Below, one piece after another: positions 36,671-48,440 of a stretch of 64,000 nt of DNA (position 1 is its first letter; each line of letters starts with the position of its first letter). The DNA is from Tragulus kanchil (Eukaryota; Chordata; Mammalia; Artiodactyla; Tragulidae). The notes below the pieces were generated by a model. That model ran no database searches. It worked only from the letters and a program-made list of their open reading frames with translations, and was not told the origin of the DNA. The stretch spans positions 56,205,658 through 56,269,657 of the forward strand of contig JAIOJX010000006.1 in the NCBI GenBank assembly GCA_022376925.1, read 5' to 3'. Made by a program: the position numbers and the translations under genes.

Positions 36671-38270
36671 TGATAACACACACAGTGAACTCATGGAAAA
36701 ACAGACAGAGCATAGACATAGGGACATTTTGGGGAAGAAATAGGGAGGGGGAAGCATGGAGGGAGTAACACGGAAACCTATACTGTTATGTGTGGAAAAG
36801 ATAGCTAGTGTCATAGTGCTAAGGGAATAGGAGTGCTTACAATGGCTTGGGGCGAAGGTCTGGAGGGGGGGGTTGGGGGGAACTGGGGGTGTGGGGACCA
36901 TGGATATGCATATGACTGATCTGGGAACATACATGTCTGTGAAAATCAAAACTTTGTAAAACCTTTAAAATAAAGAATAATAAAAAATAAAACCTATATC
37001 TTTGTCTATGCTCTATCTCAGCATTTCACTTACTTGCTTTTTGAGGACTTGTGGAAGTTCATTATCAAACCATCTAGCAGGCTCCCTTGTTGAGGTTGAA
37101 AAGAATAGCTCTTTGACAGATATCTATATTAGTCCTGGAATTTGTTAAAATGTACATTTCTTTTTTTTCCTCTCCAGAGAGGACATACAGATGGCCCAAA
37201 AGCACATGAAACGATGCTCAATCTTGGTTATTATTAGAAAAATGCAAATTAAAACTACAATGAGATACCACGTTACACCCGTCAGAACGGCCATCATCAA
37301 AAAATCTGCAGACAATAAATGCTGAAGAACGTGCGGAGAAAAGGGAACCCTCTTGCATTGCTGGTGGGAATGTCAATTGATACATCCTCTATGGAAGACA
37401 ATATGGAGATTTCCTAAAAAAACTAAAAATAAAAGCACCCTATGACCCAGAAATTCCACTATTAGGCCTATATCCTGATGAAATAAAAACTGAAAGAAGC
37501 ACCTGTACCCCAATGTTCATTGCAGCTCTCTCTACAATAGCCAGAACATGGAAGCAACCTAGATGTCCATCGACGAATGAATGGATCCAGAAGCACTGGT
37601 GCATATATACAATGGAATACTACTTAGCTGTTAAAAGAAATGCAGAAAACTCAGTCCTAATGAAGTGGCTGGCTCTAGAACCTATCATGAAAAGTGAAGT
37701 AAGTCAAAAAGAAAGACAAATGCAGTATACTAACACACATATATGGAATCTAGTAGGACGGTCTTGATAACACACACAGTGAACTCATGGAAAAACAGAC
37801 AGAGCATAGACATAGGGACATTTTGGGGAAGAAATAGGGAGGGGGAAGCATGGAGGGAGTAACACGGAAACCTATACTGTTATGTGTGGAAAAGATAGCT
37901 AGTGTCATAGTGCTAAGGGAATAGGAGTGCTTACAATGGCTTGGGGCGAAGGTCTGGAGGGGTGGGATGGGGGGAACTGGGGGTGTGGGGACCATGGATA
38001 TGCATATGACTGATCTGGGAACATACATGTCTGTGAAAATCAAAACTTTGTAAAACCTTTAAAATAAAGAATAATAAAAAATAAAACCTATATCTTTGTC
38101 TATGCTCTATCTCAGCATTTCACTTACTTGCTTTTTGAGGACTTGTGGAAGTTCATTATCAAACCATCTAGCAGGCTCCCTTGTTGAGGTTGAAAAGAAT
38201 AGCTCTTTGACAGATATCTATATTAGTCCTGGAATTTGGTGTGTTAAAAATGTACATTTCCTTTTTTTTC
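36075..38270 (+). repeat. Direct duplication 9 (offset 1094): 36075-37168 and 37169-38270
   Basis: Repeats the L1-B 3' end, its right target duplication and about 165 bp of unique flank. Copies differ in a G run (ggggggggttgggggg against ggggtgggatgggggg) and at the copy 1 end (tttgttaaaatg against tttggtgtgttaaaaatg). Confidence 0.96.
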
Positions 38271-38274
38271 CTTT

Positions 38275-38544
38275 TAAAGTTTTATTGATGAATAACTAGA
38301 ATAAAACAAACTACATATATTTAAGGTATACATTTTGAGCTTTAGCATTAATACTCTTGTAACAGTTATCATAGTCAAGATAATAAACATTTCCATCACC
38401 TCTAGATGCATTCTTCTGCTCTTTTATAACCCATTTACCTAATTCTCTGTTTTCTAGTCAGCCATTCATTTCCTTTCTGTCATAATAGTACTTAGTTTGC
38501 ATTTTCTATAATTTTATATAAATGGAATCATATAGTATGTACTT
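38275..38544 (-). mobile_element. Old L1 fragment, antisense
   Basis: The plus strand reads tttattgatgaataactaga, atttaaggtatacattttga and aagataataaacatttccat, which resemble antisense L1M 3'-region strings. Diverged; it is the target into which the twin-primed L1 to its right inserted. Confidence 0.5.
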
Positions 38545-39680
38545 TCTTTTGTCTACATTTTAAAATTTAATTTGTATTTTACTTTGTAATACAGAATTTT
38601 GTTGTTTACTGCTATACATAAAACCAAATCAGTCATAGGTATATATTTAATCCCTCCCACTTGAACTTCCATCCCATCTCTCTCTCCATGCCACCCCTCC
38701 AGGTTGTTGCATAGCTCCTGTGTATGTTCCCTTAGTCTTACATCATAGTCACATTGATTGTCTCTTTTACATATAGTAATGTGAGTTTCCATGTTACTCT
38801 TTCCATACCTCTCATCCACTTCTCTCCCCACAATGCCCACAGATCTGTTCTCTATGTCTGATTCTCCATGGCTACTCTATATATACATTTATCACTATTA
38901 TCTTTCTGGATTCCATGTATATGTGTTAGTATACCATATTTATCCTTCTCTTCCTGACTTCACTTTGTATAATAGATTCTAAATTCATCCACCTTATTAG
39001 GACTGACTCAGATGCATTTCTTTTAATGACTGAGAAATATTCCATTGTATATATGTATCACAGTTTCTTTATCCATTCATTTGTTGACACCAAATTAAAC
39101 TTAAAACTTTTGCACAGCAAAAGAAACTAAAACAAGGTGAAAAGACAACCTTCAGAATGGGGGAAACAACTGAAAAAGAATTAATCTCCCAAATATACAA
39201 ATAGTTCATACAGTTCAATCTAAAAATGGGAAAAAGATGTAAAGAAACATCTCTCCAAGGAAGACATACACATGGCCAAAAAGCACAAGAAAGATGTTCT
39301 GTGTCACTCCTTAGAGGAATGGAAATTAAAACTACAATGAGTTGTGATATACCTCACACTAGTTAGAATGGCCATCATCAAAAATCTACAGACAATAAAT
39401 GCTGGAGAAGATGTGGAGAAAAGGTAACATTTTTGCACTGTTGGCGAAAATGTAAGTTGATACAGTCACTATGGAAGACAGTATGGAGATTACTTAAAAA
39501 ACTAATAGAACCACCATATAATCCAGCAGTCCCACTATTAGACTTATACCCTGATGAAATCAAAATTGAAAGAGTCACCTGTATCCCAATGTTCATTGCA
39601 GCACTTTTTTACAATAGCTAGAACATGGAAACAACCTAGATTTCCATCAACAAATGAATGGATAGAAAAAAATGCACATT
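38545..39680 (-). mobile_element. L1 with 5' inversion (twin-primed insertion)
   Basis: Two abutting L1 pieces in opposite orientation. 38545-39087 is antisense on the plus strand and covers the L1 3' terminus up to the ORF2 C-terminal end (RC of caacaaatgaatggataaag). 39088-39680 is sense ORF2 sequence (aacttaaaacttttgcacag through ccatcaacaaatgaatggat). Read on the minus strand this is an inverted upstream segment followed by the correctly oriented 3' end and A-rich tail, the classic twin-priming product. Both pieces stop at the same L1 coordinate. A weak target duplication (actttcttttg at about 38539 / catttcttttg at about 39677) supports a single insertion. Confidence 0.8.
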
Positions 39681-41325
39681 TCTTTTGCAGTAACTTTCAT
39701 CACTTTTTTTTTTACTCAAAAACTCATCCAAAAAAGAAAAAATTCATCCATTGCCACCTAGTTTCCTTATTTCTTTGAACAGCGTGTTGAACAGGTATTT
39801 TCTTTCTTTTTTTTCTTTTATTTCTTAGGGGTTTTTTTCTACTTAATTTTCTCTGGGCATATACCAAGAGAAAACCATAATTCAAAAGACACATGCACCC
39901 CTATGTTCATTGCAGCACAATTTACAGTAGCCAGGACATGGAGGAAATCTAAATGTTCAAGAACAGAGAAATGAATAAAGAAGATATGGTACACATAAAC
40001 AATAGTATATTAGTCATTAAAAGGCACAATATTGGGTCATTGGTAGATAGATAGACCTAGAGACTCTCATACAGAGTGATGTAAGTCAGAAAAAGAAAAA
40101 CAAATATCATACATTAACACATGTATGTATAGTCTGAAAAAAATTGGTATAGATGATCTTCCTATAATTAGGACTGACTCAGATGCATTTCTTTTAATGA
40201 CTGAAATATTCCATTGTATATATGTATCACAGTTTCTTTATCCATTCATTTGTTGACACCAAATTAAACTTAAAACTTTTGCACAGCAAAAGAAACTAAA
40301 ACAAGGTGAAAAGACAACCTTCAGAATGGGGGAAACAACTGAAAAAGAATTAATCTCCCAAATATACAAATAGTTCATACAGTTCAATCTAAAAATGGGA
40401 AAAAGATGTAAAGAAACATCTCTCAAGGAAGACATACACATGGCCAAAAAGCACAAGAAAGATGTTCTGTGTCACTCCTTAGAGGAATGGAAATTAAAAC
40501 TACAATGAGTTGTGATATACCTCACACTAGTTAGAATGGCCATCATCAAAAATCTACAGACAATAAATGCTGGAGAAGATGTGGAGAAAAGGTAACATTT
40601 TTGCACTGTTGGCGAAAATGTAAGTTGATACAGTCACTATGGAAGACAGTATGGAGATTACTTAAAAAACTAATAGAACCACCATATAATCCAGCAGTCC
40701 CACTATTAGACTTATACCCTGATGAAATCAAAATTGAAAGAGTCACCTGTATCCCAATGTTCATTGCAGCACTTTTTTACAATAGCTAGAACATGGAAAC
40801 AACCTAGATTTCCATCAACAAATGAATGGATAGAAAAAAATGCACATTTCTTTTGCAGTAACTTTCATCACTTTTTTTTTTACTCAAAAACTCATCCAAA
40901 AAAGAAAAAATTCATCCATTGCCACCTAGTTTCCTTATTTCTTTGAACAGCGTGTTGAACAGGTATTTTCTTTCTTTTTTTTTTTATTTCTTAGGGGTTT
41001 TTTTCTACTTAATTTTCTCTGGGCATATACCAAGAGAAAACCATAATTCAAAAGACACATGCACCCCTATGTTCATTGCAGCACAATTTACAGTAGCCAG
41101 GACATGGAGGAAATCTAAATGTTCAAGAACAGAGAAATGAATAAAGAAGATATGGTACACATAAACAATAGTATATTAGTCATTAAAAGGCACAATATTG
41201 GGTCATTGGTAGATAGATAGACCTAGAGACTCTCATACAGAGTGATGTAAGTCAGAAAAAGAAAAACAAATATCATACATTAACACATGTATGTATAGTC
41301 TGAAAAAAATTGGTATAGATGATCT
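38996..41325 (+). repeat. Direct duplication 10 (offset 1168-1171): 38996-40160 and 40167-41325
   Basis: Repeats the inversion point of the twin-primed L1 and the next L1 fragment. Indels lie near the junction side of copy 2 (gactgagaaatattcc in copy 1, gactgaaatattcc in copy 2; catctctccaagg against catctctcaagg). Confidence 0.95.
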
Positions 41326-41640
41326 TATTTAGAAAGAAATAGAGAGACAGACACAGAGAACAAATGTATGTCTATGAAGGGGTAAATGTCAATGGGGTGA
41401 ACTGGGAGGCTGGGACCCATATATATATATATGTATATATGGTATATATGGTATATATACATACATACACACACACACTATCTTTACATATAAAATAAAT
41501 AACTAATGAGAGCCTTCTATAGCACAGGGAACTCCACTCAGTGCTCTGTGGTTACCTAAGTGGGAAGGAAATCCAATAAAAAGGGAGATATGTGTATATG
41601 TATAGCTGTTTCATTTTGTTGTACAATAGAGACTAACAAC
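39830..41640 (+). mobile_element. Older L1 3' end with microsatellite-rich 3' UTR
   Basis: Sense L1 ORF2 C-terminal sequence (tatgttcattgcagcacaat at 39902, repeated at 41069), then a 3' UTR with a TA/TG-rich run (about 41419-41480) and the 'tatagcacagggaactccac' block (41519) typical of laurasiatherian L1 3' UTRs. The part up to 40160 is the duplicate copy. The tail is near 41640. Confidence 0.75.
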
Positions 41641-43518
41641 TCCACTTTCTCTACTTTAATTTTTTAACTCTCTTGCTATAAAAATTTTAAGAGGTGTTCA
41701 GGGCTCTTTTATTTTCTACCAGAGGGGAAAATCTACATAGATTGCCTAGTTCCTCCTTTAGGGATATTTGCATTTATTCTTTTCTTAAACTGCAAACAAT
41801 GGGATTAAGCAGAGGTGTCAGCACTGTATGTGCCATCAGCACGTCTTCACAAAATGAGTCACTATCCTTGGGCTTCAAATAGTCAAAACCAGAAAAAGCA
41901 TAGTGTATGCACACAACAGTGAGGTGGGAGGGGCAAGTTAAGAAGGCGTTATAGCTGCCCGTGGCAGAAGGCATCTTCATATCTATGGACCCAATGAAGA
42001 CATAGGAAATCATAATTAAAATAAAGCTGCCTAATCAGCACAAAGGCAATAACAGCAAGAAGAACCATTTTCTGAAAAAAAGTGTAATCACCGGCAATGG
42101 AGACTACAGCTGTAATGTCACAAAAAACATTCTGGATGATGCTGGAGTCACAGAAATTCAAGCTGAATACTATGAGGACAATGCACAATGACACCACAAC
42201 CCCAGTAACACAAGAAGTCATCGGCGGAAAACAGATCTTGTGGGTCATCAGGATGGAGTAGTACAGTGGGCTGTGAATAGTGGTGCAATGGACATAGGAT
42301 ATGGTGGCCAAGATGAAGCAGTTGTTGGCTCCCAAACCAAAGAAGAAAAACATCTGTGTGGCACACTCAGGAAGAGAAATGGGATTATTGTCTGATAGCA
42401 TCACTACATGCGTATGTATAGTCTGAAAAAATTGGTATAGATGATCTTATTTAGAAAGAAATAGAGACAGACACAGAGAACAAATGTATGTCTATGAAGG
42501 GGTAAATGTCAATGGGGTGAACTGGGAGGCTGGGACCCATATATATATATATGTATATATGGTATATATGGTATATATACATACATGCACACACACTATC
42601 TTTACATATAAAATAAATAACTAATGAGAGCCTTCTATAGCATAGGGAACTCCACTCAGTGCTCTGTGGTTACCTAAGTGGGAAGGAAATCCAATAAAAA
42701 GGGAGATATGTGTATATGTATAGCTGTTTCATTTTGTTGTACAATAGAGACTAACAACTCCACTTTCTCTACTTTAATTTTTTAACTCTCTTGCTATAAA
42801 AATTTTAAGAGGTGTTCAGGGCTCTTTTATTTTCTACCAGAGGGGAAAATCTACATAGATTGCCTAGTTCCTCCTTTAGGGATATTTGCATTTATTCTTT
42901 TCTTAAACTGCAAACAATGGGATTAAGCAGAGGTGTCAGCACTGTATGTGCCATCAGCACGTCTTCACAAAATGAGTCACTATCCTTGGGCTTCAAATAG
43001 TCAAAACCAGAAAAAGCATAGTGTATGCACACAACAGTGAGGTGGGAGGGGCAAGTTAAGAAGGCGTTATAGCTGCCCGTGGCAGAAGGCATCTTCATAT
43101 CTATGGACCCAATGAAGACATAGGAAATCATAATTAAAATAAAGCTGCCTAATCAGCACAAAGGCAATAACAGCAAGAAGAACCATTTTCTGAAAAAAAG
43201 TGTAATCACCGGCAATGGAGACTACAGCTGTAATGTCACAAAAAACATTCTGGATGATGCTGGAGTCACAGAAATTCAAGCTGAATACTATGAGGACAAT
43301 GCACAATGACACCACAACCCCAGTAACACAAGAAGTCATCGGCGGAAAACAGATCTTGTGGGTCATCAGGATGGAGTAGTACAGTGGGCTGTGAATAGTG
43401 GTGCAATGGACATAGGATATGGTGGCCAAGATGAAGCAGTTGTTGGCTCCCAAACCAAAGAAGAAAAACATCTGTGTGGCACACTCAGGAAGAGAAATGG
43501 GATTATTGTCTGATAGCA
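41285..43518 (+). repeat. Direct duplication 11 (offset about 1118): 41285-42405 and 42406-43518
   Basis: Repeats the L1 3' UTR and the C-terminal two-thirds of the minus-strand OR pseudogene. Copy 1 ends with a corrupted string (agcatcactacatgcg) where copy 2 reads agcaagtccacctacatgcg. Confidence 0.96.
41774..42404 (-). pseudogene. Partial duplicate of the OR10-like pseudogene (likely assembly artefact)
   Basis: Identical in content to 42892-43525 (MFFFFGLGANNCF, SSIIQNVFCDITAVV, TPLLNPIVCSLRKE). It lacks the N-terminal part and starts exactly at the junction of duplication 11. It shares the same frameshift, so it is not an independent decay event. Confidence 0.88.
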
Positions 43519-43765
43519 AGTCCACCTACATGCGAGGGATGCTTACCATAGTGGTGCAGGTCTCTGAAAAGGAGATGCCACAGAGGAAAAAGTACATGGG
43601 GGTGTGAAGGTTGTGACTGAGCTTGATGGCCACCATTATGGACACATTTGCAGATAGGATGGTTACAAGGGAGAAGAGAATCATCACAAACAGGAGATCT
43701 TGCAGGTCTGGGAAACTGGAAAATCCCCACAGAAGGAATGTACTCACTTTGGTATGACTGTCCAT
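42880..43765 (-). pseudogene. Olfactory receptor family 10 pseudogene
   Basis: Minus-strand class II OR. The N-terminus MDSHTKVSTFLLWGFSSFPD starts at 43765, followed by TM1 and LHTPMYFFLCGISFSETCTT, then PECATQMFFFFGLGANNCF in TM3. Defects: a TAG at 43526-43528 replaces the Leu codon of the usual PRMLVDLL. The DRY box is destroyed (SYVHCTTIHSPL). A one-base insertion at about 43152 shifts frame in TM5 (VLIRQLYFN against the expected GSFILIMISY, readable in the next frame). The TM7 region is shortened (MAHTVLTPLLNPIVCSLRKE, missing residues and NPxxY Tyr changed to Cys), and a TAA follows at once. The family 10 call rests on remembered motifs (SETCTTMVSIPRM, SYVFIGSI). Clearly dead. Confidence 0.9.
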
Positions 43766-45998
43766 TCTCCTGGTGTATGGAGCAACCCTCCTTCAAAGGC
43801 ACAGAAGTTTTTGGAGTCAAGACTCTGATAAGACTGTAGAAAGTACTGATGCTACCTGGTCTTTAATCATGGACATTGACAAGACAACTCTTTGTAAGAA
43901 AGCCTCAGAAATGGGAGCTAAAAGTACATAGCTTAACTCTAGGTCAGGAGCGATGAAAAAACAATACTCATAGGAGAATATTATATTAATGTATGTTAAT
44001 GCCGTAGAATAGGCTCTAATATATATTCTAGAAACTTCCTAATTTATCACCCCTTTCTAGATTCTCCAATCAGAACCTTCATGAGTGAGGTAAATATGGA
44101 AAATGTATATTTTCTCACCTACAGGAGTATAAGGAGTAAGGGGTAAAAAATGATTATGTGTGGTCTAATCATAGCCTGACATACAGAAGTTCCCAAAAGA
44201 ATTTACTGAATCAATATTAACTTAAAGAGAAATAAGGAAAAAATTTAATAGCTTTCAAACATTCTTGGAAAATGATTCTGTCCTCAGAGGTGCTCCCTAG
44301 GACACAGTGACTGCTTGGCTGACAATTATTCAGATGAGCAGACTTAGATAATTTGCCATTTTGAAAGTGTATTCATTTTCTGAACACACCATGAGTTGAA
44401 TCGGAGATATCTGTCATTCAGGCTGTTCTTGGAAGCAAAATGGTTATGGAGACCATTATCATCCTGGATGGCTCATTTGGTTCATGATGCTCTGATTATT
44501 TCTTGAGCTTTCAGGAAAACTTCTGGGATAAATCTAACTAGTGTACTGGTGTACAAAACTTTGCAGCATAGCTCTTATAAGAACTCTACTTTCTCAGGTT
44601 GTCTTTGTCAGTTTTTAAAATATTCACTCTGTGTTTGAGATGTCTGAATGAAAGTATCATACAGATTTTCCAAATAATACAGAACTTGGTTTCAGGTACT
44701 TTTGATAGGAAACAAAAGAAAAACAGTGAGAAGACATTGGTGTGGAGTTGTGAGTTGGGAACAGACTGGTAGAGATATGCTGGGAAGTATTTTGGTCAAA
44801 GTTTGGGGAAAATATACTGTTGTCTGGAAAGCTTTATGTTATATATGAATTACTCAAAAACAGAAGGAATGTACTCACTTTGGTATGACTGTCCATTCTC
44901 CTGGTGTATGGAGCAACCCTCCTTCAAAGGCACAGAAGTTTTTGGAGTCAAGACTCTGATAAGACTGTAGAAAGTACTGATGCTACCTGGTCTTTAATCA
45001 TGGACATTGACAAGACAACTCTTTGTAAGAAAGCCTCAGAAATGGGAGCTAAAAGTACATAGCTTAACTCTAGGTCAGGAGCGATGAAAAAACAATACTC
45101 ATAGGAGAATATTATATTAATGTATGTTAATGCCGTAGAATAGGCTCTAATATATATTCTAGAAACTTCCTAATTTATCACCCCTTTCTAGATTCTCCAA
45201 TCAGAACCTTCATGAGTGAGGTAAATATGGAAAATGTATATTTTCTCACCTACAGGAGTATAAGGAGTAAGGGGTAAAAAATGATTATGTGTGGTCTAAT
45301 CATAGCCTGACATACAGAAGTTCCCAAAAGAATTTACTGAATCAATATTAACTTAAAGAGAAATAAGGAAAAAATTTAATAGCTTTCAAACATTCTTGGA
45401 AAATGATTCTGTCCTCAGAGGTGCTCCCTAGGACACAGTGACTGCTTGGCTGACAATTATTCAGATGAGCAGACTTAGATAATTTGCCATTTTGAAAGTG
45501 TATTCATTTTCTGAACACACCATGAGTTGAATCGGAGATATCTGTCATTCAGGCTGTTCTTGGAAGCAAAATGGTTATGGAGACCATTATCATCCTGGAT
45601 GGCTCATTTGGTTCATGATGCTCTGATTATTTCTTGAGCTTTCAGGAAAACTTCTGGGATAAATCTAACTAGTGTACTGGTGTACAAAACTTTGCAGCAT
45701 AGCTCTTATAAGAACTCTACTTTCTCAGGTTGTCTTTGTCAGTTTTTAAAATATTCACTCTGTGTTTGAGATGTCTGAATGAAAGTATCATACAGATTTT
45801 CCAAATAATACAGAACTTGGTTTCAGGTACTTTTGATAGGAAACAAAAGAAAAACAGTGAGAAGACATTGGTGTGGAGTTGTGAGTTGGGAACAGACTGG
45901 TAGAGATATGCTGGGAAGTATTTTGCAGGATCCACAAAGTTTGAAGAAAAGAGAAAATATACTGTTGTCTGGAAAGCTTTGAGTGTTCTTTATATACT
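43731..45998 (+). repeat. Direct duplication 12 (offset 1130): 43731-44860 and 44861-45998
   Basis: Repeats the OR10 pseudogene start codon region and the spacer upstream of it. Copy 1 is strongly corrupted over its last 80 bp (ttttggtcaaagtttgggga against ttttgcaggatccacaaagt), consistent with a low-quality contig end. Confidence 0.95.
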
Positions 45999-46290
45999 GA
46001 ATTACTGGGCAAAAATATATAAGGCAGTGAAGCAGGTACACAGTATTTATTCAAAGTTTCAAATAAACTGGACAGCGTGCTTATGTTTGACAGAATTTTC
46101 TCATTAGTTTTCTTCCCCCATTCCATGTGATAGGCATGCCAATTCTGATGCTGCAAAATTGAAACCAAGGTACAGGTTACTTAATTGACTATCCAAAATC
46201 AATAAACTGATTCCAAAAATATTTAGTTGATGTCAATGATGCATTAGTCAAGTCTTTGTATGGAAAACATAACATGAAGTGAGACACATA
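43766..46290. other. Spacer upstream of the OR10 pseudogene
   Basis: No repeat family or coding motif recognised apart from duplication 12. It would hold the former OR promoter on the minus strand; no site can be assigned. Confidence 0.5.
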
Positions 46291-46301
46291 GACCTTTCCT
46301 A

Positions 46302-46617
46302 TTTTTATTTTTTTTATTTTTTTTGGGGGGCGAGTTTGGGGAGGGAGGAGGGCAGGCAGGCCACTTCTATTGGTCTTTCATTTTATCTATTTTCATCCAT
46401 CTTTGTTCTTTGGCCAGTGTGGGCCTCCCATCACGATGGCCTCTGTTGTCGCAGAGCACTGGCTCTGGGTGTATATGCTCCAGAGCTCCGGCTCAGTAAT
46501 TGGACACATTGGTCCAACCGCTCCACGGCATGTGGAATCTTCCCAGGCCAGGGATCAAACTGGCGCCCCTTGCAATGCAAGGTGGTGTCCTTACCCACTG
46601 GACCACCAGGGAAGCCC
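46302..46617 (-). mobile_element. CHR-type tRNA-derived SINE (long form)
   Basis: Reverse complement of the family. Head at 46590-46617 (ccaccagggaagcccg), box B near 46548, G-rich strand of the 3' extension at 46323-46355, T-rich tail at left. Imperfect target duplications catagacctttccta (46287) and catatgaccttttcta (46619). Confidence 0.93.
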
Positions 46618-47106
46618 GCATATGACCTTTTCTATCTCAGACAGAGAAAATGCCATGAAGAGAGTTAAAGGAAAGTGATATGAATGTGAGGGACCAGATG
46701 GGCACTTTGGACTGTAGAGTCAGGAAACCCTTTCTATGGATCTGACACTTACTTTGTGACTAGAATGTGGTAAGTATGCCCATATAAGATCTAAGGGTAA
46801 ACCATGACACATACAGGAAACAGCTACTGCAAGGGACCCATGGTGCAAATGAGCTTGACATGTTTAAAGACTATCAGGATAGCCAGTGTATCCAGAACAC
46901 CTCTCTCACACGTGCTTTTAAATACCTTACAAGATAAATAGTAGTACTGTGTCAGGTTTGAGATAAGGAAACTAGAGGTTAGAAAGCTACTTAATTGTGA
47001 AGGTTATAAAGTTTGTTAAAGGAGGAGCTGTTGTTTATAACCAGGCACAGTCACTCAGGAGTAGATCTTTTCTTTAACTAGTAGGTTAAAAGTGAGCGAT
47101 CTGTTG
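46618..47106. other. Spacer, nothing recognised
   Basis: Short unique sequence right of the SINE, repeated again after 47738. Confidence 0.5.
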
Positions 47107-47421
47107 TCTTTATATACTGAATTACTGGGCAAAAATATATAAGGCAGTGAAGCAGGTACACAGTATTTATTCAAAGTTTCAAATAAACTGGACAGCGTGC
47201 TTATGTTTGACAGAATTTTCTCATTAGTTTTCTTCCCCCATTCCATGTGATAGGCATGCCAATTCTGATGCTGCAAAATTGAAACCAAGGTACAGGTTAC
47301 TTAATTGACTATCCAAAATCAATAAACTGATTCCAAAAATATTTAGTTGATGTCAATGATGCATTAGTCAAGTCTTTGTATGGAAAACATAACATGAAGT
47401 GAGACACATAGACCTTTCCTA

Positions 47422-47737
47422 TTTTTATTTTTTTTATTTTTTTTGGGGGGCGAGTTTGGGGAGGGAGGAGGGCAGGCAGGCCACTTCTATTGGTCTTTCA
47501 TTTTATCTATTTTCATCCATCTTTGTTCTTTGGCCAGTGTGGGCCTCCCATCACGATGGCCTCTGTTGTCGCAGAGCACTGGCTCTGGGTGTATATGCTC
47601 CAGAGCTCCGGCTCAGTAATTGGACACATTGGTCCAACCGCTCCACGGCATGTGGAATCTTCCCAGGCCAGGGATCAAACTGGCGCCCCTTGCAATGCAA
47701 GGTGGTGTCCTTACCCACTGGACCACCAGGGAAGCCC
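47422..47737 (-). mobile_element. Duplicate of the SINE at 46302
   Basis: Same insertion with the same flanks, carried by duplication 13. An A-run differs by one just outside it (gagaaaatgcc against gagaaaaatgcc). Confidence 0.93.
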
Positions 47738-48249
47738 GCATATGACCTTTTCTATCTCAGACAGAGAAAAATGCCATGAAGAGAGTTAAAGGAAAGTGAT
47801 ATGAATGTGAGGGACCAGATGGGCACTTTGGACTGTAGAGTCAGGAAACCCTTTCTATGGATCTGACACTTACTTTGTGACTAGAATGTGGTAAGTATGC
47901 CCATATAAGATCTAAGGGTAAACCATGACACATACAGGAAACAGCTACTGCAAGGGACCCATGGTGCAAATGAGCTTGACATGTTTAAAGACTATCAGGA
48001 TAGCCAGTGTATCCAGAACACCTCTCTCACACGTGCTTTTAAATACCTTACAAGATAAATAGTAGTACTGTGTCAGGTTTGAGATAAGGAAACTAGAGGT
48101 TAGAAAGCTACTTAATTGTGAAGGTTATAAAGTTTGTTAAAGGAGGAGCTGTTGTTTATAACCAGGCACAGTCACTCAGGAGTAGATCTTTTTCTTTAAC
48201 TAGTAGGTTAAAAGGTGTTCCTGCAAGTGCCCCAGCATTGCATTCAAGA

Positions 48250-48440
48250 TTTGCCTGTCCATCTCACCTTCTGCCACCAACTGCCTCTGTATGGAAAGTG
48301 TCCCACTGTCCCCCAAGCATGGAATACTCCTTGGTGGCTCTTCTACTGTGCACACCTTGTTTCTCTTTTTGCAATGCCCTTCCCAACACTGCTTTTTAAG
48401 CCACAGCCTTTGTTTAAAACCCAGTTTAAATGTCACCTCC
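48250..48440. mobile_element. Possible L2 remnant
   Basis: The end of this stretch (aacccagtttaaatgtcacc at 48419) resembles strings seen in old L2 elements. Too diverged to be sure by eye. Repeated at about 49361-49551. Confidence 0.3.

Larger units (their letters stand above)
27694..37004 (+). mobile_element. LINE-1 'L1-B', full-length with 11-bp target duplication
   Basis: The target duplication CTATATCTTTG is at 27694-27704 and 36994-37004 (the duplicated 3' copy has it again at 38088-38098). The element starts GGGGAAGCCAAGATGGCGGA and has a roughly 1.95-kb 5' UTR, ORF1 (from 30749), ORF2 (from 31698) and a 3' UTR with a G-rich run (about 36860-36900). It ends in an A-rich tail (aataaagaataataaaaaat). 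It contains duplications 7 and 8 and overlaps duplication 9. Removing their extra copies leaves about 7.06 kb, a normal full length. Both UTRs differ from L1-A/L1-C, so this is a second subfamily. Stops and frameshifts in both ORFs make it non-autonomous as assembled, but several lie at homopolymers. Confidence 0.94.
45987..48213 (+). repeat. Direct duplication 13 (offset 1120): 45987-47091 and 47107-48213
   Basis: Carries the minus-strand SINE twice. There are 15 bp of filler (47092-47106), and homopolymer differences next to the junction (gatcttttcttt in copy 1, gatctttttcttt in copy 2). Confidence 0.95.
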
